A stretch of 64,000 bases of DNA from Hoeflea sp. (GTDB lineage: Bacteria > Pseudomonadota > Alphaproteobacteria > Rhizobiales > Rhizobiaceae): assembly GCF_014359905.1 (NCBI RefSeq), contig NZ_JACIYP010000007.1, positions 1-64,000 on the forward strand, in the 5' to 3' direction. The translations under genes and the position numbers were made by a program. Every line of letters starts with the position of its first letter. The stretch's first letter is position 1. The notes under the pieces were generated by a model. That model was not told where the DNA came from. It saw only the letters and a program-made list of their open reading frames with translations, and did not search any database. Below, in pieces: positions 20,964-31,547 of this stretch.

Positions 20964-22309
20964 GGGTGCCCCGTTCGTCCGATCAGGCGCGACCTCAGCC
21001 AGCCCGACAGCGTGTCCATCGCCATCACCATAAGGACGATCAGGATGATGTAATAACTCACCTCTTCCCAATCCTTCTGCGTGGCAATGGCCTGGGTCAG
21101 CAACAGCCCGATGCCGCCGCCAACGATCGCGCCAATCACCGTGGCCGAGCGGGTATTTGATTCGAAATAATACAGGACCTGGCTCAGAAACACAGGCGTG
21201 ACCTGCGGAATGACGCCGAAACGGGCCTGCTGGATGCGCGACGCGCCGGTCGACTGCACGCCTTCGACCTGCTTGTTGTCGATGTTTTCGAGCGCCTCGG
21301 AGAAGGTTTTGCCGAAGGTGCCGGTGTCGGTGAGAAGAATGGCGAGCGCCCCGGTCATCGGCCCCGGTCCGAAGGCGCGCGACAGGATGATGGTCCAGAT
21401 CAGCCCGTCAACACCGCGCAGGAAATCGAAGACGCGGCGCAGGGTGAACAGAACGGGCCGCGACGGCGAAAAATTGGTGGCGGCAAAGAACGCCAGCGGC
21501 AGGGCGATCATGGCGGCGCCCATGGTGCCCAGAAACGCCATCAGCACGGTCTCGAACAGCGCCCAGGCGACATCGCCATGCCGCCACATCGCGTTGGTCC
21601 AGAAATCGCGCGCCATCGCCGAGATGTTGGTCCGGGCCGGATCCACGCGCTCGCCGACCGTGGCAAGCCGGGCGAGCTCGAAGAAGGATTTTCCGTAGAA
21701 CGGGCTGTCGAGCGTGAAGAAGAACAGCTCCCACCCGGGCTGGTACTTGAACACCTCGGTGCGGTTGCGCGTATAACTGAAGCGCCCCTGCGGTGTCGTT
21801 ACCGAAACGCGGGTGTCGGAGGCATTGATCCAATCCGGAATGCCGCCATCGGGCAGCACCAGCCGCAGCCTGCCGGCCTGGGGCGAGATGTCGATCACGC
21901 CGTAGCCGGGGACCATGTAGCGCGCGCCGTCGTCGTCAAAGATCACTTCATGACCCTTGCCGAGATCGATCCGGGTCACGCCGTCGGCCATCGACACCCA
22001 GTCAGGCAACATGCCTTCCGGATAGGTGCCCTTGTTCTCGCCTTCGATGGCTATCGTGACTTCGTTGACGCGGTTGTCGCGTGTCACATGGGTCTTGTAG
22101 GTCCAGAAATCCGAGACCAGGATCGCAGCATTGTCGAGCCGTGCGCGCGACGCAATGCCGGGAATGTCAAACGCGAAGAACACATAGACGAGATAGAGCA
22201 GGATCAGCCCCGGCGCGCCGAAGGCTAGCATCCGCTTGCGGCTGAAGCCTTCAAGAACGGTGTTCTGCAGATCGGAGATGGCAAGCGGCGCGGTGTCGAT
22301 GGAGCTCAT
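20960..22309 (-). CDS. phnE: Phosphonate ABC transporter permease (long form)
   Basis: FFAATNFSPSRPVLFTLRRVFDFLRGVDGLIWTIILSRAFGPGPMTGALAI, ATVIGAIVGGGIGLLLTQ. Confidence 0.93.
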   Translation of the reverse strand: MSSIDTAPLAISDLQNTVLEGFSRKRMLAFGAPGLILLYLVYVFFAFDIPGIASRARLDNAAILVSDFWTYKTHVTRDNRVNEVTIAIEGENKGTYPEGMLPDWVSMADGVTRIDLGKGHEVIFDDDGARYMVPGYGVIDISPQAGRLRLVLPDGGIPDWINASDTRVSVTTPQGRFSYTRNRTEVFKYQPGWELFFFTLDSPFYGKSFFELARLATVGERVDPARTNISAMARDFWTNAMWRHGDVAWALFETVLMAFLGTMGAAMIALPLAFFAATNFSPSRPVLFTLRRVFDFLRGVDGLIWTIILSRAFGPGPMTGALAILLTDTGTFGKTFSEALENIDNKQVEGVQSTGASRIQQARFGVIPQVTPVFLSQVLYYFESNTRSATVIGAIVGGGIGLLLTQAIATQKDWEEVSYYIILIVLMVMAMDTLSGWLRSRLIGRTGHP

Positions 22310-22310
22310 G

Positions 22311-23183
22311 TCAATGTCCCTTGACCATGCGGTTGCGGTAATGGCTCGACACCTGGTCGAAGAACACGATGGTCACGAACAGCAGGATGAAGATCGCCAC
22401 CACCTGGTCGTAGCGTCCCTGCCCCCACTGCATGGCGAGCCGCAGGTCGTGTCCGATGCCGCCGGAGCCGACGAAACCGAGAATGGCGGACGCCCGGATG
22501 TTGATCTCGAAGCGCAGCAACCCGTAGGACAGCCAGTTGGGCGCCACCTGCGGTATGATGCCGAGCCACATTTTCTGGATCCAGCTCGCGCCGACCGACG
22601 ACAATCCCTCGACCGGCTTGAGATCGGCGTTTTCCGCCACTTCGGAGAAAAGCTTGCCCAGCGCGCCGGCAGTGTGAAAGGCAATGGCGATCATTGCCGG
22701 CACCGGACCGCCGCCGAGGATGAAGATCAGCACCAGCGCAATGACGATCTCCGGTACCGCGCGCATACCGTCCATCATCCGGCGGAACACAGGGATCAGC
22801 CGCGGCCAGCGCGCCAGACCGCGCGTGGAAAGCAGCGCCAGAACCACGGCAAACATGGCACCGATCAACGTGGAGACAGCCGCAATGTTCAGCGTCTCGA
22901 TCAGCGAGGGCAGGAATTCGAGAAGAAGGACGGGGATCAGGGCCGCCTTTTCGATCCCTTCGGCCAGCACTTCGGAAGGGAAATCGAAAACCTGCGAAAT
23001 ACCGTTCCAGAAACCGCCGGCGTTGCGCGCATCGGCAAGGCGGAAGCCGGACGCCATCATCGCGATGAAGATCACCAGCAGGATTCCGCCATACATCTGC
23101 TTGCGGCGGGCCATTTCCAGATAGTTGTCGCGGATGGCCATCGCTTCGGCGCTGCCGCCATGAAATGCTGTGCTATCGCTCAT
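22311..23183 (-). CDS. phnE: Phosphonate ABC transporter permease
   Basis: MRAVPEIVIALVLIFILGGGPVPAMIAIAFHTAGALGKLFSE, ASAILGFVGSGGIGHDLRLAM. Confidence 0.93.
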   Translation of the reverse strand: MSDSTAFHGGSAEAMAIRDNYLEMARRKQMYGGILLVIFIAMMASGFRLADARNAGGFWNGISQVFDFPSEVLAEGIEKAALIPVLLLEFLPSLIETLNIAAVSTLIGAMFAVVLALLSTRGLARWPRLIPVFRRMMDGMRAVPEIVIALVLIFILGGGPVPAMIAIAFHTAGALGKLFSEVAENADLKPVEGLSSVGASWIQKMWLGIIPQVAPNWLSYGLLRFEINIRASAILGFVGSGGIGHDLRLAMQWGQGRYDQVVAIFILLFVTIVFFDQVSSHYRNRMVKGH

Positions 23184-23249
23184 CGGCGGAAACCCTTCGG
23201 AAATGGAAGCGGGGAGCCTAGGGGCTCCCCGCCTGAGCTTGACAAAGCC

Positions 23250-24155
23250 TTAGTTGGACTGCGCCTTGCGGACTGCCACAATGGTCTCGTAGGCGTCATG
23301 GGTGATCGGCTTGAACCCGGCGGTTTCGCCAGCGGCTATATTGTAGGCGCACTGCGGGTCCTTCTCGTGCATGCCGCCGACCAGCGCGATCATCTTGTCC
23401 TTGACGTCCTGCGGCAGCGCCTTGCGCAGCGTGACCGGACCTTCCGGGATCGGCTTCGACTTCCAGATCTCGACGATGTCGTTCATGTCGACCACGCCGG
23501 AATCGACGGCCTTGCGCAGCGCGCCCGAATTGTAGCCGTCTTCCCAGTTGCCCTGGCCGTCGGCCCAGGTCACGCCGGCATCGACTTCGCCGTTGGCGAC
23601 GGCGACGATGGTCTGCTCATGGCCGCCGGTGAACTTCACTTCGCCGAAATAAGCGCCGTCGTCCATGGTGGCGCCGATTTCCTGCGGGATTTCGATCGAG
23701 GGGATCAGGTAGCCCGAGGTCGAGTTCGGATCTCCGAAGGCGAAGACCTTGCCCTTCATGTCGGCCAGCGACGCGATGTTCCTGTCCTTGCGGGCGAAAC
23801 CGATCGAATGATAGCTGAACGAACCGTCGAGATTGGTCTTGACCAGAACCGGCTCCACGGCTTCCGGATCGGTCAGATAGGCCTTGGCATAGGCCGAGGC
23901 GCCGAGCCACGACATGTCGATCGAGCCGCCGAGCATGCCCTGGATCACGCCGTCATAGTCGGCCGGGGTGAACAGCTTGACCGGCACGCCCAGCGCTTCC
24001 TCGGCATAGGCGCGCAGGCACTCGTTGGAGGTCAGGCGGTCCTGGGCGTTCTCGCCGCCGAGGATGCCGATGCGGAATTCGGTGATGGCGTCCTGCGCGA
24101 AAGCGCTTGTGGACAGAAGGGCTGCCGTGGCGGCCACGAGGATGGTCTTCATCAT
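23250..24155 (-). CDS. phnD: Phosphonate ABC transporter substrate-binding protein
   Basis: Signal peptide; FRIGILGGENAQDRL, MSWLGASAYAKAYL, FGDPNSTSGYLIPS. Confidence 0.95.
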   Translation of the reverse strand: MMKTILVAATAALLSTSAFAQDAITEFRIGILGGENAQDRLTSNECLRAYAEEALGVPVKLFTPADYDGVIQGMLGGSIDMSWLGASAYAKAYLTDPEAVEPVLVKTNLDGSFSYHSIGFARKDRNIASLADMKGKVFAFGDPNSTSGYLIPSIEIPQEIGATMDDGAYFGEVKFTGGHEQTIVAVANGEVDAGVTWADGQGNWEDGYNSGALRKAVDSGVVDMNDIVEIWKSKPIPEGPVTLRKALPQDVKDKMIALVGGMHEKDPQCAYNIAAGETAGFKPITHDAYETIVAVRKAQSN

Positions 24156-24242
24156 AGTCTTGTCTCCGTACAGGGTTGACAGTGGGTAGGAAAATTTCGC
24201 GCCTCCGGCCGGAACGGTCCGGAGGAGCGGGAACGGGTGATG

Positions 24243-25091
24243 TCAGATCGATTCCAGCGCCACGCCAGATGGGGTCAGTTTCGCCTTGATCTCGGCCGGA
24301 CGGCCCCGGACGTTCAGGCTGGTGGAGGTCATCGACTCGGAGATCTCCTCGCCATCGGCACCCGATCCGTAGATCGCGCGAACGGCTTCGCTGGTCAGTT
24401 CGTCCGGCTTGCCGTCGAAGACGACCTTGCCGGCGGCCATGCCGACGATGCGCTCGCAATAGTTCCGCGCGGTGTCGAGCGTGTGAAGGTTGGTCACCAC
24501 GGTGATGCCCTCCTGCTCGTTGATGTCCCTGAGCGCATCCATGACGATCTGGGCATTGAGCGGATCGAGCGAGGCGATCGGTTCGTCGGCGAGGATCAGC
24601 TTGGGCGACTGCATCAGCGCGCGCGCGATCGCCACGCGCTGCTGCTGGCCACCCGACAATGCCTCGGCGCGCTTGGTGGCGTTCTCCGCCACGCCAAGCC
24701 GCTCGAGGATCGCAATCGCCCGCAGGATGTCCTCGCGCGGAAACAGGTTGAACATGGTCGCGAATGTCGAGCGCAGGTTCAGGGTGCCGTGCAGCACGTT
24801 CGACACCACATCGAGACGCGGCACCAGGTTGAACTGCTGGAAGATCATGGCGCAATCGCGCTGCCAGTTGCGCAACTCGCGACCGGTGAGCGTCGAGACC
24901 GGACGACCTGAATGGGCGATCATCCCGCCGCTCACGCCGGTGAGCCGGTTGATCATCCTCAGAAGCGTCGACTTGCCCGCGCCCGACCGGCCGATAATGC
25001 CGACCATCTGGCCCTCGGGTATGGACAGGGATACCGAGTCAACGGCGATGTTTGTGCCAAAGCGGCGGGTCACATCGGTCAATTCAAGCAT
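24243..25091 (-). CDS. phnC: Phosphonate ABC transporter ATP-binding protein
   Basis: [53 protein letters not shown]; start at ATG 25091 behind AGGGGA. Confidence 0.95.
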   Translation of the reverse strand: MLELTDVTRRFGTNIAVDSVSLSIPEGQMVGIIGRSGAGKSTLLRMINRLTGVSGGMIAHSGRPVSTLTGRELRNWQRDCAMIFQQFNLVPRLDVVSNVLHGTLNLRSTFATMFNLFPREDILRAIAILERLGVAENATKRAEALSGGQQQRVAIARALMQSPKLILADEPIASLDPLNAQIVMDALRDINEQEGITVVTNLHTLDTARNYCERIVGMAAGKVVFDGKPDELTSEAVRAIYGSGADGEEISESMTSTSLNVRGRPAEIKAKLTPSGVALESI

Positions 25092-25144
25092 AAGCAAATC
25101 CCCTTGGATCACGCCGGTTCCGTGATCTTCGAGGATTGGACTAG

Positions 25145-26182
<1,038 letters not shown>

Positions 26183-26195
26183 CTGCGCAAAGTGT

Positions 26196-26225
26196 GCGCG
26201 GCAGACGTTTTGGCGCCTGCCGCGC
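26196..26225. terminator. Hairpin between convergent bluB and tautomerase genes
   Basis: Perfect 9-bp stem GCGCGGCAG...CTGCCGCGC with a 12-nt loop; no clear U-tract. Confidence 0.4.
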
Positions 26226-26231
26226 CTGGCG

Positions 26232-26453
26232 TCATTTGGCGGCCATGGCCCTGATGTCGGCGGCGCTCGGCGTGTTGCCGCCGATGCCCCACTGGCCGCT
26301 GCGGATTTCCTTGACGCGAACCCAGGTCACGCCGCGCATGGCTTCGCCCTCGACCTCGACCATGGCGTTGGTGACCTTCTCGATCATCTGCGCCTTCTGG
26401 GCCGTGTCGAACACGCCCTCGATCACTTCGATGTCCACCAATGGCATTGTCAT
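26232..26453 (-). CDS. 4-oxalocrotonate tautomerase family protein
   Basis: (MTM)PLVDIEVIEGVFDTAQKAQMIEKVTNAMVEVEGEAMRGVTWVRVKEI, Pro-1 after processing. Confidence 0.8.
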   Translation of the reverse strand: MTMPLVDIEVIEGVFDTAQKAQMIEKVTNAMVEVEGEAMRGVTWVRVKEIRSGQWGIGGNTPSAADIRAMAAK

Positions 26454-26518
26454 CTCTCCTGTTGTTGACCCGGACAGACTGCCGGGACAGGCGGGATCCG
26501 CGCCAGTTCAGGAACTGT

Positions 26519-26539
26519 AGGAAACCGCTATAGTTTCTG
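26519..26539. promoter_or_regulatory. Inverted repeat upstream of hxlR-type regulator
   Basis: AGGAAAC-CGCTATA-GTTTCTG in the divergent tautomerase/HxlR gap. Confidence 0.4.
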
Positions 26540-26569
26540 TACTGGACCGGGCGGCGGCTCCGTGAGACC

Positions 26570-27316
26570 TTGAATGCGGAGGTGCCCATGGCAGAGTCCG
26601 CCTACCCCCTGTTTTGCCCGGTCGCCATGGCGGCCGAGATGCTGGAGCCGCGCTGGACCATGCTGGTCCTGTGCGAATTGTGGTCGGGCTCGACCCGCTT
26701 CAGCCAGATCCAGCGCGGCGTTCCGGGCATGTCGCCGGGCCTGCTCTCCAAGCGGCTGCGCGACATGGAAACCAAAGGCCTGGTGGTCAGGACCAGCGGC
26801 AGGGGCAAGGAGTATTCCGAGTATGTCACCACGCCGCTCGCCGACGAACTGGAGCCGGTCGTCCGCCAGCTCGGCGAATGGGCTCACCGCAACATCAACA
26901 GCGAGATCTCGCTCGAGCATCTCGACGCCAGACTGCTGATGTGGAACATCCGCCGCAAGATCAACCGGCTCGAACTGCCGCAGCACAGTTGCGTCATCCA
27001 GTTCACGCTCAACCACCCGCCCGATGACCCGGTCAATTACTGGCTGGTGTTCAAGCCGGGGGTCGAGCCGGACCTTTGCTATTCGGATCAGGGATTCACC
27101 GTGGATCTGTTCATCGTCAGTTCCTTGCGCGCCCTCACATCGGCATGGATGGGCCACACCAGTTTCGACGCCGAGATCTCATCGGGCAATATCACCCTGA
27201 TCGGCCAGCAGATCATGGCGCGAAACCTGACCAGATGGATGATTGTCAGCAGCTATGCGCAGGTGTGCAAGTCAGGCAGCCACAATGGTCGCGACGTGCA
27301 GGCGGCAGCCGAATAG
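26570..27316 (+). CDS. HxlR family transcriptional regulator
   Basis: FCPVAMAAEMLEPRWTMLVLCELWSGSTRFSQIQRGVPGMSPGLLSKRLRDMETKGLV. Confidence 0.88.
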   Translation: MNAEVPMAESAYPLFCPVAMAAEMLEPRWTMLVLCELWSGSTRFSQIQRGVPGMSPGLLSKRLRDMETKGLVVRTSGRGKEYSEYVTTPLADELEPVVRQLGEWAHRNINSEISLEHLDARLLMWNIRRKINRLELPQHSCVIQFTLNHPPDDPVNYWLVFKPGVEPDLCYSDQGFTVDLFIVSSLRALTSAWMGHTSFDAEISSGNITLIGQQIMARNLTRWMIVSSYAQVCKSGSHNGRDVQAAAE

Positions 27317-27369
27317 ACCAGTCCGTGCCGCGATTCTGTCGTCAGACCGACGACTGTTTTGCGGTGATC

Positions 27370-27984
27370 TCACCCGCCGTGCTTGTCGAGGAACGCCTCG
27401 ACCGGCAGCACCCGGAAATCCTTGAGCGCGGCATGCAGCCGATCATGTTCCCAGTCCCACCAGGCGAGCACATCGAGCCTGCTGGCGATTTCGTCGGAGA
27501 ACCGCTGTTTGATCGTCCGCGCGGGCACGCCCACGGCGATGGCGAAATCCGCCACATCCCTGGTCACCACGGCGTTCGCGCCGATGATCGCGCCATTGCC
27601 GATCGTCACTCCCGGCATCACCACCGCGCCATGGCCGATCCAGGTGTCGTGGCCGATGGTGATCCCCTGGCCCGCGCGCCAGTCGAAGAAATCCTGATCG
27701 TCCGCCTCGCCATCGAAATACCAGGCCGAGCGATAGCTGAAATGATGCAGCGACGCCCGCTCCATCGGGTGCATGCTCGCATAGATGCGCACATGGGCGG
27801 CGATATTGGCGAACTTGCCGATGGTCGCATAGGCGATCTGGGTGTTCTCGACGCAGTAGGAATAGTCCCCGAGCGTCGAGTGCGCGATCGCGCAGCCCGC
27901 GCCCACCTCGGTGTAGCGGCCGAGCGTGGACTCCACGACATTGGCCGTGGCGTGCACCAGCGGCGTTTCCGAGAGCCGGGTCAT
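27370..27984 (-). CDS. Hexapeptide-repeat acetyltransferase, phn-operon associated
   Basis: Left-handed beta-helix repeats (IGHDTWIGHGAVVMPGVTIGNGAIIGANAVVTRDV); start MTRLSETPLVHATANV at 27984 overlapping the phnL stop (ATGA). Confidence 0.88.
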   Translation of the reverse strand: MTRLSETPLVHATANVVESTLGRYTEVGAGCAIAHSTLGDYSYCVENTQIAYATIGKFANIAAHVRIYASMHPMERASLHHFSYRSAWYFDGEADDQDFFDWRAGQGITIGHDTWIGHGAVVMPGVTIGNGAIIGANAVVTRDVADFAIAVGVPARTIKQRFSDEIASRLDVLAWWDWEHDRLHAALKDFRVLPVEAFLDKHGG

Positions 27985-28691
27985 GCCGCGGCCTTTCCGG
28001 CGGCAAAGGCGGAGACGTCGATGACATGATCGGCCACCGCGTTGCGCACGTCGAGATCGTGGAAGATGCCGAGCAGCGCCGCGCCTTCGGCCTTCTTGCG
28101 CGCGATCAACTCGATGACGACTTCCCGGTTTGCCGCATCGAGCGACGCCGTCGGCTCGTCGAGCAGCAGGATAGGATGGTCGGTGATGAAGCCGCGGGCG
28201 ATGTTGACCCGCTGCTGCTCGCCGCCCGAGAAGGTCGCGGGCGGCAGCGACCAGAGCTTTTCCGGCAGGTTGAGTTCCTGGAACAGGCCCCGCGCCTGCT
28301 CGCGCGCCGCCTCCCGCTCGACGCCGCGGATCAGCAGCGGCTCGGCCGCCACGTCGAGCGCGGAGACCCGCGGCACCGCGCGCAAAAACTGGCTGACATA
28401 GCCGATCGTGTCGCGCCTTATCTCGAGCACGAGACGCGGGGAGGCGCTGGCGACATCGACATGGCGGCCGTGATGTTGAACGAGAATCTGGCCGCCGTCG
28501 CAGCCGTAATTGCCGTAGAGCATCTTCAGGATCGAGCTCTTGCCGACGCCCGAGGGGCCGCCGAGAACTGCGCAGGACCCGGCCTTGAGCGAGAACGACA
28601 CATTGGCCACGACCGGCAGCTCGACGCCGCCGCGCATATGCATGATGAAGGTTTTCTTGACTTCCGAGGCGACGAGCAGCGTGTTCATCAT
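27981..28691 (-). CDS. phnL: C-P lyase system ATP-binding protein PhnL
   Basis: LGGPSGVGKSSILKMLYGNYGCDGGQI, FSGGEQQRVNIARGFITDHPILLLDEPTASLD. Confidence 0.95.
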   Translation of the reverse strand: MMNTLLVASEVKKTFIMHMRGGVELPVVANVSFSLKAGSCAVLGGPSGVGKSSILKMLYGNYGCDGGQILVQHHGRHVDVASASPRLVLEIRRDTIGYVSQFLRAVPRVSALDVAAEPLLIRGVEREAAREQARGLFQELNLPEKLWSLPPATFSGGEQQRVNIARGFITDHPILLLDEPTASLDAANREVVIELIARKKAEGAALLGIFHDLDVRNAVADHVIDVSAFAAGKAAA

Positions 28692-29516
28692 TCAGACCTG
28701 CAGGATGGAGGAAACGAGGAGCTGGGTGTAGGGCGCGCGCGGATCGTCGAGCACCCGGTCGGTGAGTCCAGCCTCGATCACCCTGCCCTCCTTCATCACG
28801 ATCATCCGGTCCGACAACAAACGCGCCACCGCCAGATCGTGGGTGACGACGATCACGGCCAGCCCGAGATCGGAGACCAGCCCGCGCAAAAGGTCGAGAA
28901 GCCGCGCCTGCACCGACACGTCGAGCCCGCCGGTGGGCTCGTCCATGAACACCAGTCTCGGCTCGGTCACCAGGTTTCGGGCGATCTGCAGCCGCTGGCG
29001 CATGCCGCCCGAAAAGGTGCGCGGCTGGTCGTCGACCCGGTCCTCGTCGATCTCGACGCGGGCCAGCCATTCGATCGCCGACCCGCGGATGTTGCCGTAA
29101 TGCCGGTTGCCCACCGCCATCAGCCGCTCGCCGACATTGGCGCCGGCCGAAACCGTCATCCTGAGGCCATCAATCGGGTTCTGGTGCACAAAACCCCAGT
29201 CGGTGCGCATCAGATAGCGCCGCTCGGCCTCCGACATCTTGTAGATGTCAGCGCTCACGCCGTCGCGCATGCGGTAATGCACCGTGCCGCAGGTGGGCGT
29301 CAGCCGCGAGGAGATGCAGTTGAGCAGCGTGGTCTTGCCGGACCCGGATTCGCCGACGATCGCCAGCACCTCGCCCGGCCAAAGCTCGAAGCTCACATCG
29401 GCGCAGCCGATACGCTTGCCGTAGACACGCGTCAGTTTTTCGACGGTCAGCAGCGGCTTGACCGGCGCGGGGATCCCCACCTTGGCGAGCGCTTCCAGAG
29501 TATCGGCATCGCTCAT
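28692..29516 (-). CDS. phnK: C-P lyase system ATP-binding protein PhnK
   Basis: VGESGSGKTTLLNCISSRL, FSGGMRQRLQIARNLVTEPRLVFMDEPTGGLDVSVQARLLDLLRGLV. Confidence 0.95.
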   Translation of the reverse strand: MSDADTLEALAKVGIPAPVKPLLTVEKLTRVYGKRIGCADVSFELWPGEVLAIVGESGSGKTTLLNCISSRLTPTCGTVHYRMRDGVSADIYKMSEAERRYLMRTDWGFVHQNPIDGLRMTVSAGANVGERLMAVGNRHYGNIRGSAIEWLARVEIDEDRVDDQPRTFSGGMRQRLQIARNLVTEPRLVFMDEPTGGLDVSVQARLLDLLRGLVSDLGLAVIVVTHDLAVARLLSDRMIVMKEGRVIEAGLTDRVLDDPRAPYTQLLVSSILQV

Positions 29517-30433
29517 ATCGCGGCCTCCTTTTCAACGGCCGGTTCATCGCCCAGCAACGCGCCACGGTGCCCCTCGGCCCGGCGGCTTTCGCAATGATGG
29601 GTGTCGGAGCAGACGAACATGCGCCCGCCCTTGTCATCGAGCACCACCTCGTCGAGATAGACCTGCTCGGCGCCGCACAGCGCGCAGGGCTGATCGAAGT
29701 GCTGGATCTCGAAGGGATGATCCTCGAAATCGAGGCTGACCACGTCCGTGTGCGGCGGAATGGCGTAGATCCGCTTCTCGCGGCCGGCGCCGAACAGTTG
29801 CAGCGCTTCCGACTGGTGCATTTTCGGATTGTCGAATTTCGGCGTCGGCGACGGGTCCATCACATAGCGCCCCTCAACCTTCACCGGATAGGCGTAAGTG
29901 GTGGCGATGCGGCCGTTGCGGGCGATATCCTCGTAGAGCTTGACATGCATGAGGCCGTATTCCTCGAGCGCATGCATCTTGCGGGTCTCGGTCTCGCGCG
30001 GCTCGAGGAAGCGCAGGGGCTCCGGGATCGGCACTTGGTAGACCAGCACCTGGCCCGCCTTGAGCGGGGTTTCCGGGATCCGGTGCCGTGTCTGGATAAT
30101 GGTGGCGTCCGGCGTCGCCGTCGTGGTGGCCACGCCCGCGGTCTTGGCGAAGAAGGCGCGGATCGACACCGCGTTGGTGGTGTCGTCGGCGCCCTGGTCG
30201 ATCACCTTGAGCACATCGTTCCGCCCGATGATCGCCGCCGTCACCTGCACCCCGCCGGTGCCCCAGCCATAGGGCATCGGCATCTCGCGGGAGGCGAACG
30301 GGACCTGGTATCCGGGAATGGCGATGCCCTTGAGGATCGCGCGGCGGATCATCCGCTTGGTCTGCTCGTCGAGATAGGCGAAATTGTAGCTCGCCAGGTT
30401 TTGCTCCGGAGCGTCTGTCGCATGCATAGTCAT
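29513..30433 (-). CDS. phnJ: Alpha-D-ribose 1-methylphosphonate 5-phosphate C-P lyase
   Basis: SYNFAYLDEQTKRMIRRAILKGIAIPGYQVPFASREMPMPYGWGTGG; C-terminal cysteine motif CALCGAEQVYLDE. Confidence 0.97.
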   Translation of the reverse strand: MTMHATDAPEQNLASYNFAYLDEQTKRMIRRAILKGIAIPGYQVPFASREMPMPYGWGTGGVQVTAAIIGRNDVLKVIDQGADDTTNAVSIRAFFAKTAGVATTTATPDATIIQTRHRIPETPLKAGQVLVYQVPIPEPLRFLEPRETETRKMHALEEYGLMHVKLYEDIARNGRIATTYAYPVKVEGRYVMDPSPTPKFDNPKMHQSEALQLFGAGREKRIYAIPPHTDVVSLDFEDHPFEIQHFDQPCALCGAEQVYLDEVVLDDKGGRMFVCSDTHHCESRRAEGHRGALLGDEPAVEKEAAI

Positions 30434-31545
30434 TCTGCGGCCTCCTTGGCGTCATCGCTCGCAGTGTCATCAGCGGCCTTGGCGAAATGCTCGGCGCGCA
30501 TGCGGCGCACCAGGTCGAGTTCGGCCTGGAAGTCGACGTAATGCGGCAGCTTGAGGTGCTCGACGAAGCCGGTCGATTGCACGTTGTCGCAATGCGACAG
30601 CACGAATTCCTCGTCCTGGGCCGGCGCCGTGATGTCCTCGCCGAGTTCGCTCGCCCGCAGTGCCCGGTCGCACAGCGACATCGCCATCGCCTTGCGCTCG
30701 GCCTGGCCGAACACGAGGCCATAGCCGCGGGTGAATTGCGGCGGCGCCTTGGAGGATCCCTTGAACTGGTTGACCATCTGGCATTCGGTGAGCTTGACCC
30801 GGCCGATGACCACGGCAAAGCCGAGTTCCGGGATCATCACCTCGACATCGACCTCGCCGATGCGGATCTCGCCGGCGAAGGGATGGCTGCGCGCATAGCC
30901 GCGCTGGGTCGAATAGGCGAGCGCCAGCAAAAACCCCTCGTCGCCGCGGGCCAGCGTCTGCAGCCGCGCGTCGCGCTCCATCGGAAACTCCGTCGGCGTG
31001 CGGGTGATATCGGCCACGGGCCGCGAGGCGTCGGTGGCCGGATCGTCCTCGATCAGCCCCTCGTCGCCAAGGATGTCGGAGACGCGGATCACCTTCTCGC
31101 CGGTGTCCGCGGCCGTTTCGGGCGCGTCTAAAGGCTCGTCGCCTGCCAGCGCCGGATCGAGCAGGCGGTGGGTGTAATCGAAGGTGGGGCCGAGCAACTG
31201 GCCGCCCGGCAGGTCCTTGTAGACCGCCGAAATCCGCCGCTCGACCACCATCTCGCCGGTGTCGACCGGTTCGGAATGGCCGAAGCGCGGCAGCGTGGTG
31301 CGGTAGGCCCTGAGCAGGAACACCGCCTCGATCAGGTCGCCACGCGCCTGCTTGATGGCGAGCGCCGCGAGTTCGGGATCGTAAAGCGAGCCCTCCCCCA
31401 TCACCCGGTCGACGGCGAGCGACAATTGCCCGGCGATCTGTTCGAGCGTCAGCCCCGGCACGTCCGTGTCGCCGCGGCGGCGGGCGGCGAGCAGGCGGTG
31501 GGCATTGGCGATGGCGGCTTCGCCGCCCTTGACAGCTACATACAT
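30430..31545 (-). CDS. phnI: C-P lyase core complex protein PhnI
   Basis: MYVAVKGGEAAIANAHRLL, GYARSHPFAGEIRIGEVDVE, ECQMVNQFKGSSKAPPQFTRGYGLVFGQAERKAMAMSLCDRAL; start trimmed to ATG 31545. Confidence 0.96.
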   Translation of the reverse strand: MYVAVKGGEAAIANAHRLLAARRRGDTDVPGLTLEQIAGQLSLAVDRVMGEGSLYDPELAALAIKQARGDLIEAVFLLRAYRTTLPRFGHSEPVDTGEMVVERRISAVYKDLPGGQLLGPTFDYTHRLLDPALAGDEPLDAPETAADTGEKVIRVSDILGDEGLIEDDPATDASRPVADITRTPTEFPMERDARLQTLARGDEGFLLALAYSTQRGYARSHPFAGEIRIGEVDVEVMIPELGFAVVIGRVKLTECQMVNQFKGSSKAPPQFTRGYGLVFGQAERKAMAMSLCDRALRASELGEDITAPAQDEEFVLSHCDNVQSTGFVEHLKLPHYVDFQAELDLVRRMRAEHFAKAADDTASDDAKEAAE

Positions 31546-31547
31546 GT

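Noticed and set aside
19134-21053. 639-aa plus-strand ORF opposite phnM/DUF1045
   Set aside because: Antisense artefact with no recognisable domain.
22236-24179. 647-aa plus-strand ORF opposite phnE/phnD
   Set aside because: Antisense artefact; His/Asp/Arg-rich composition.
27370-29070. 566-aa minus ORF apparently fusing an ABC region to an acetyltransferase
   Set aside because: The N-terminal ~360 residues are out-of-frame readings of phnK/phnL; the real gene starts at 27984.
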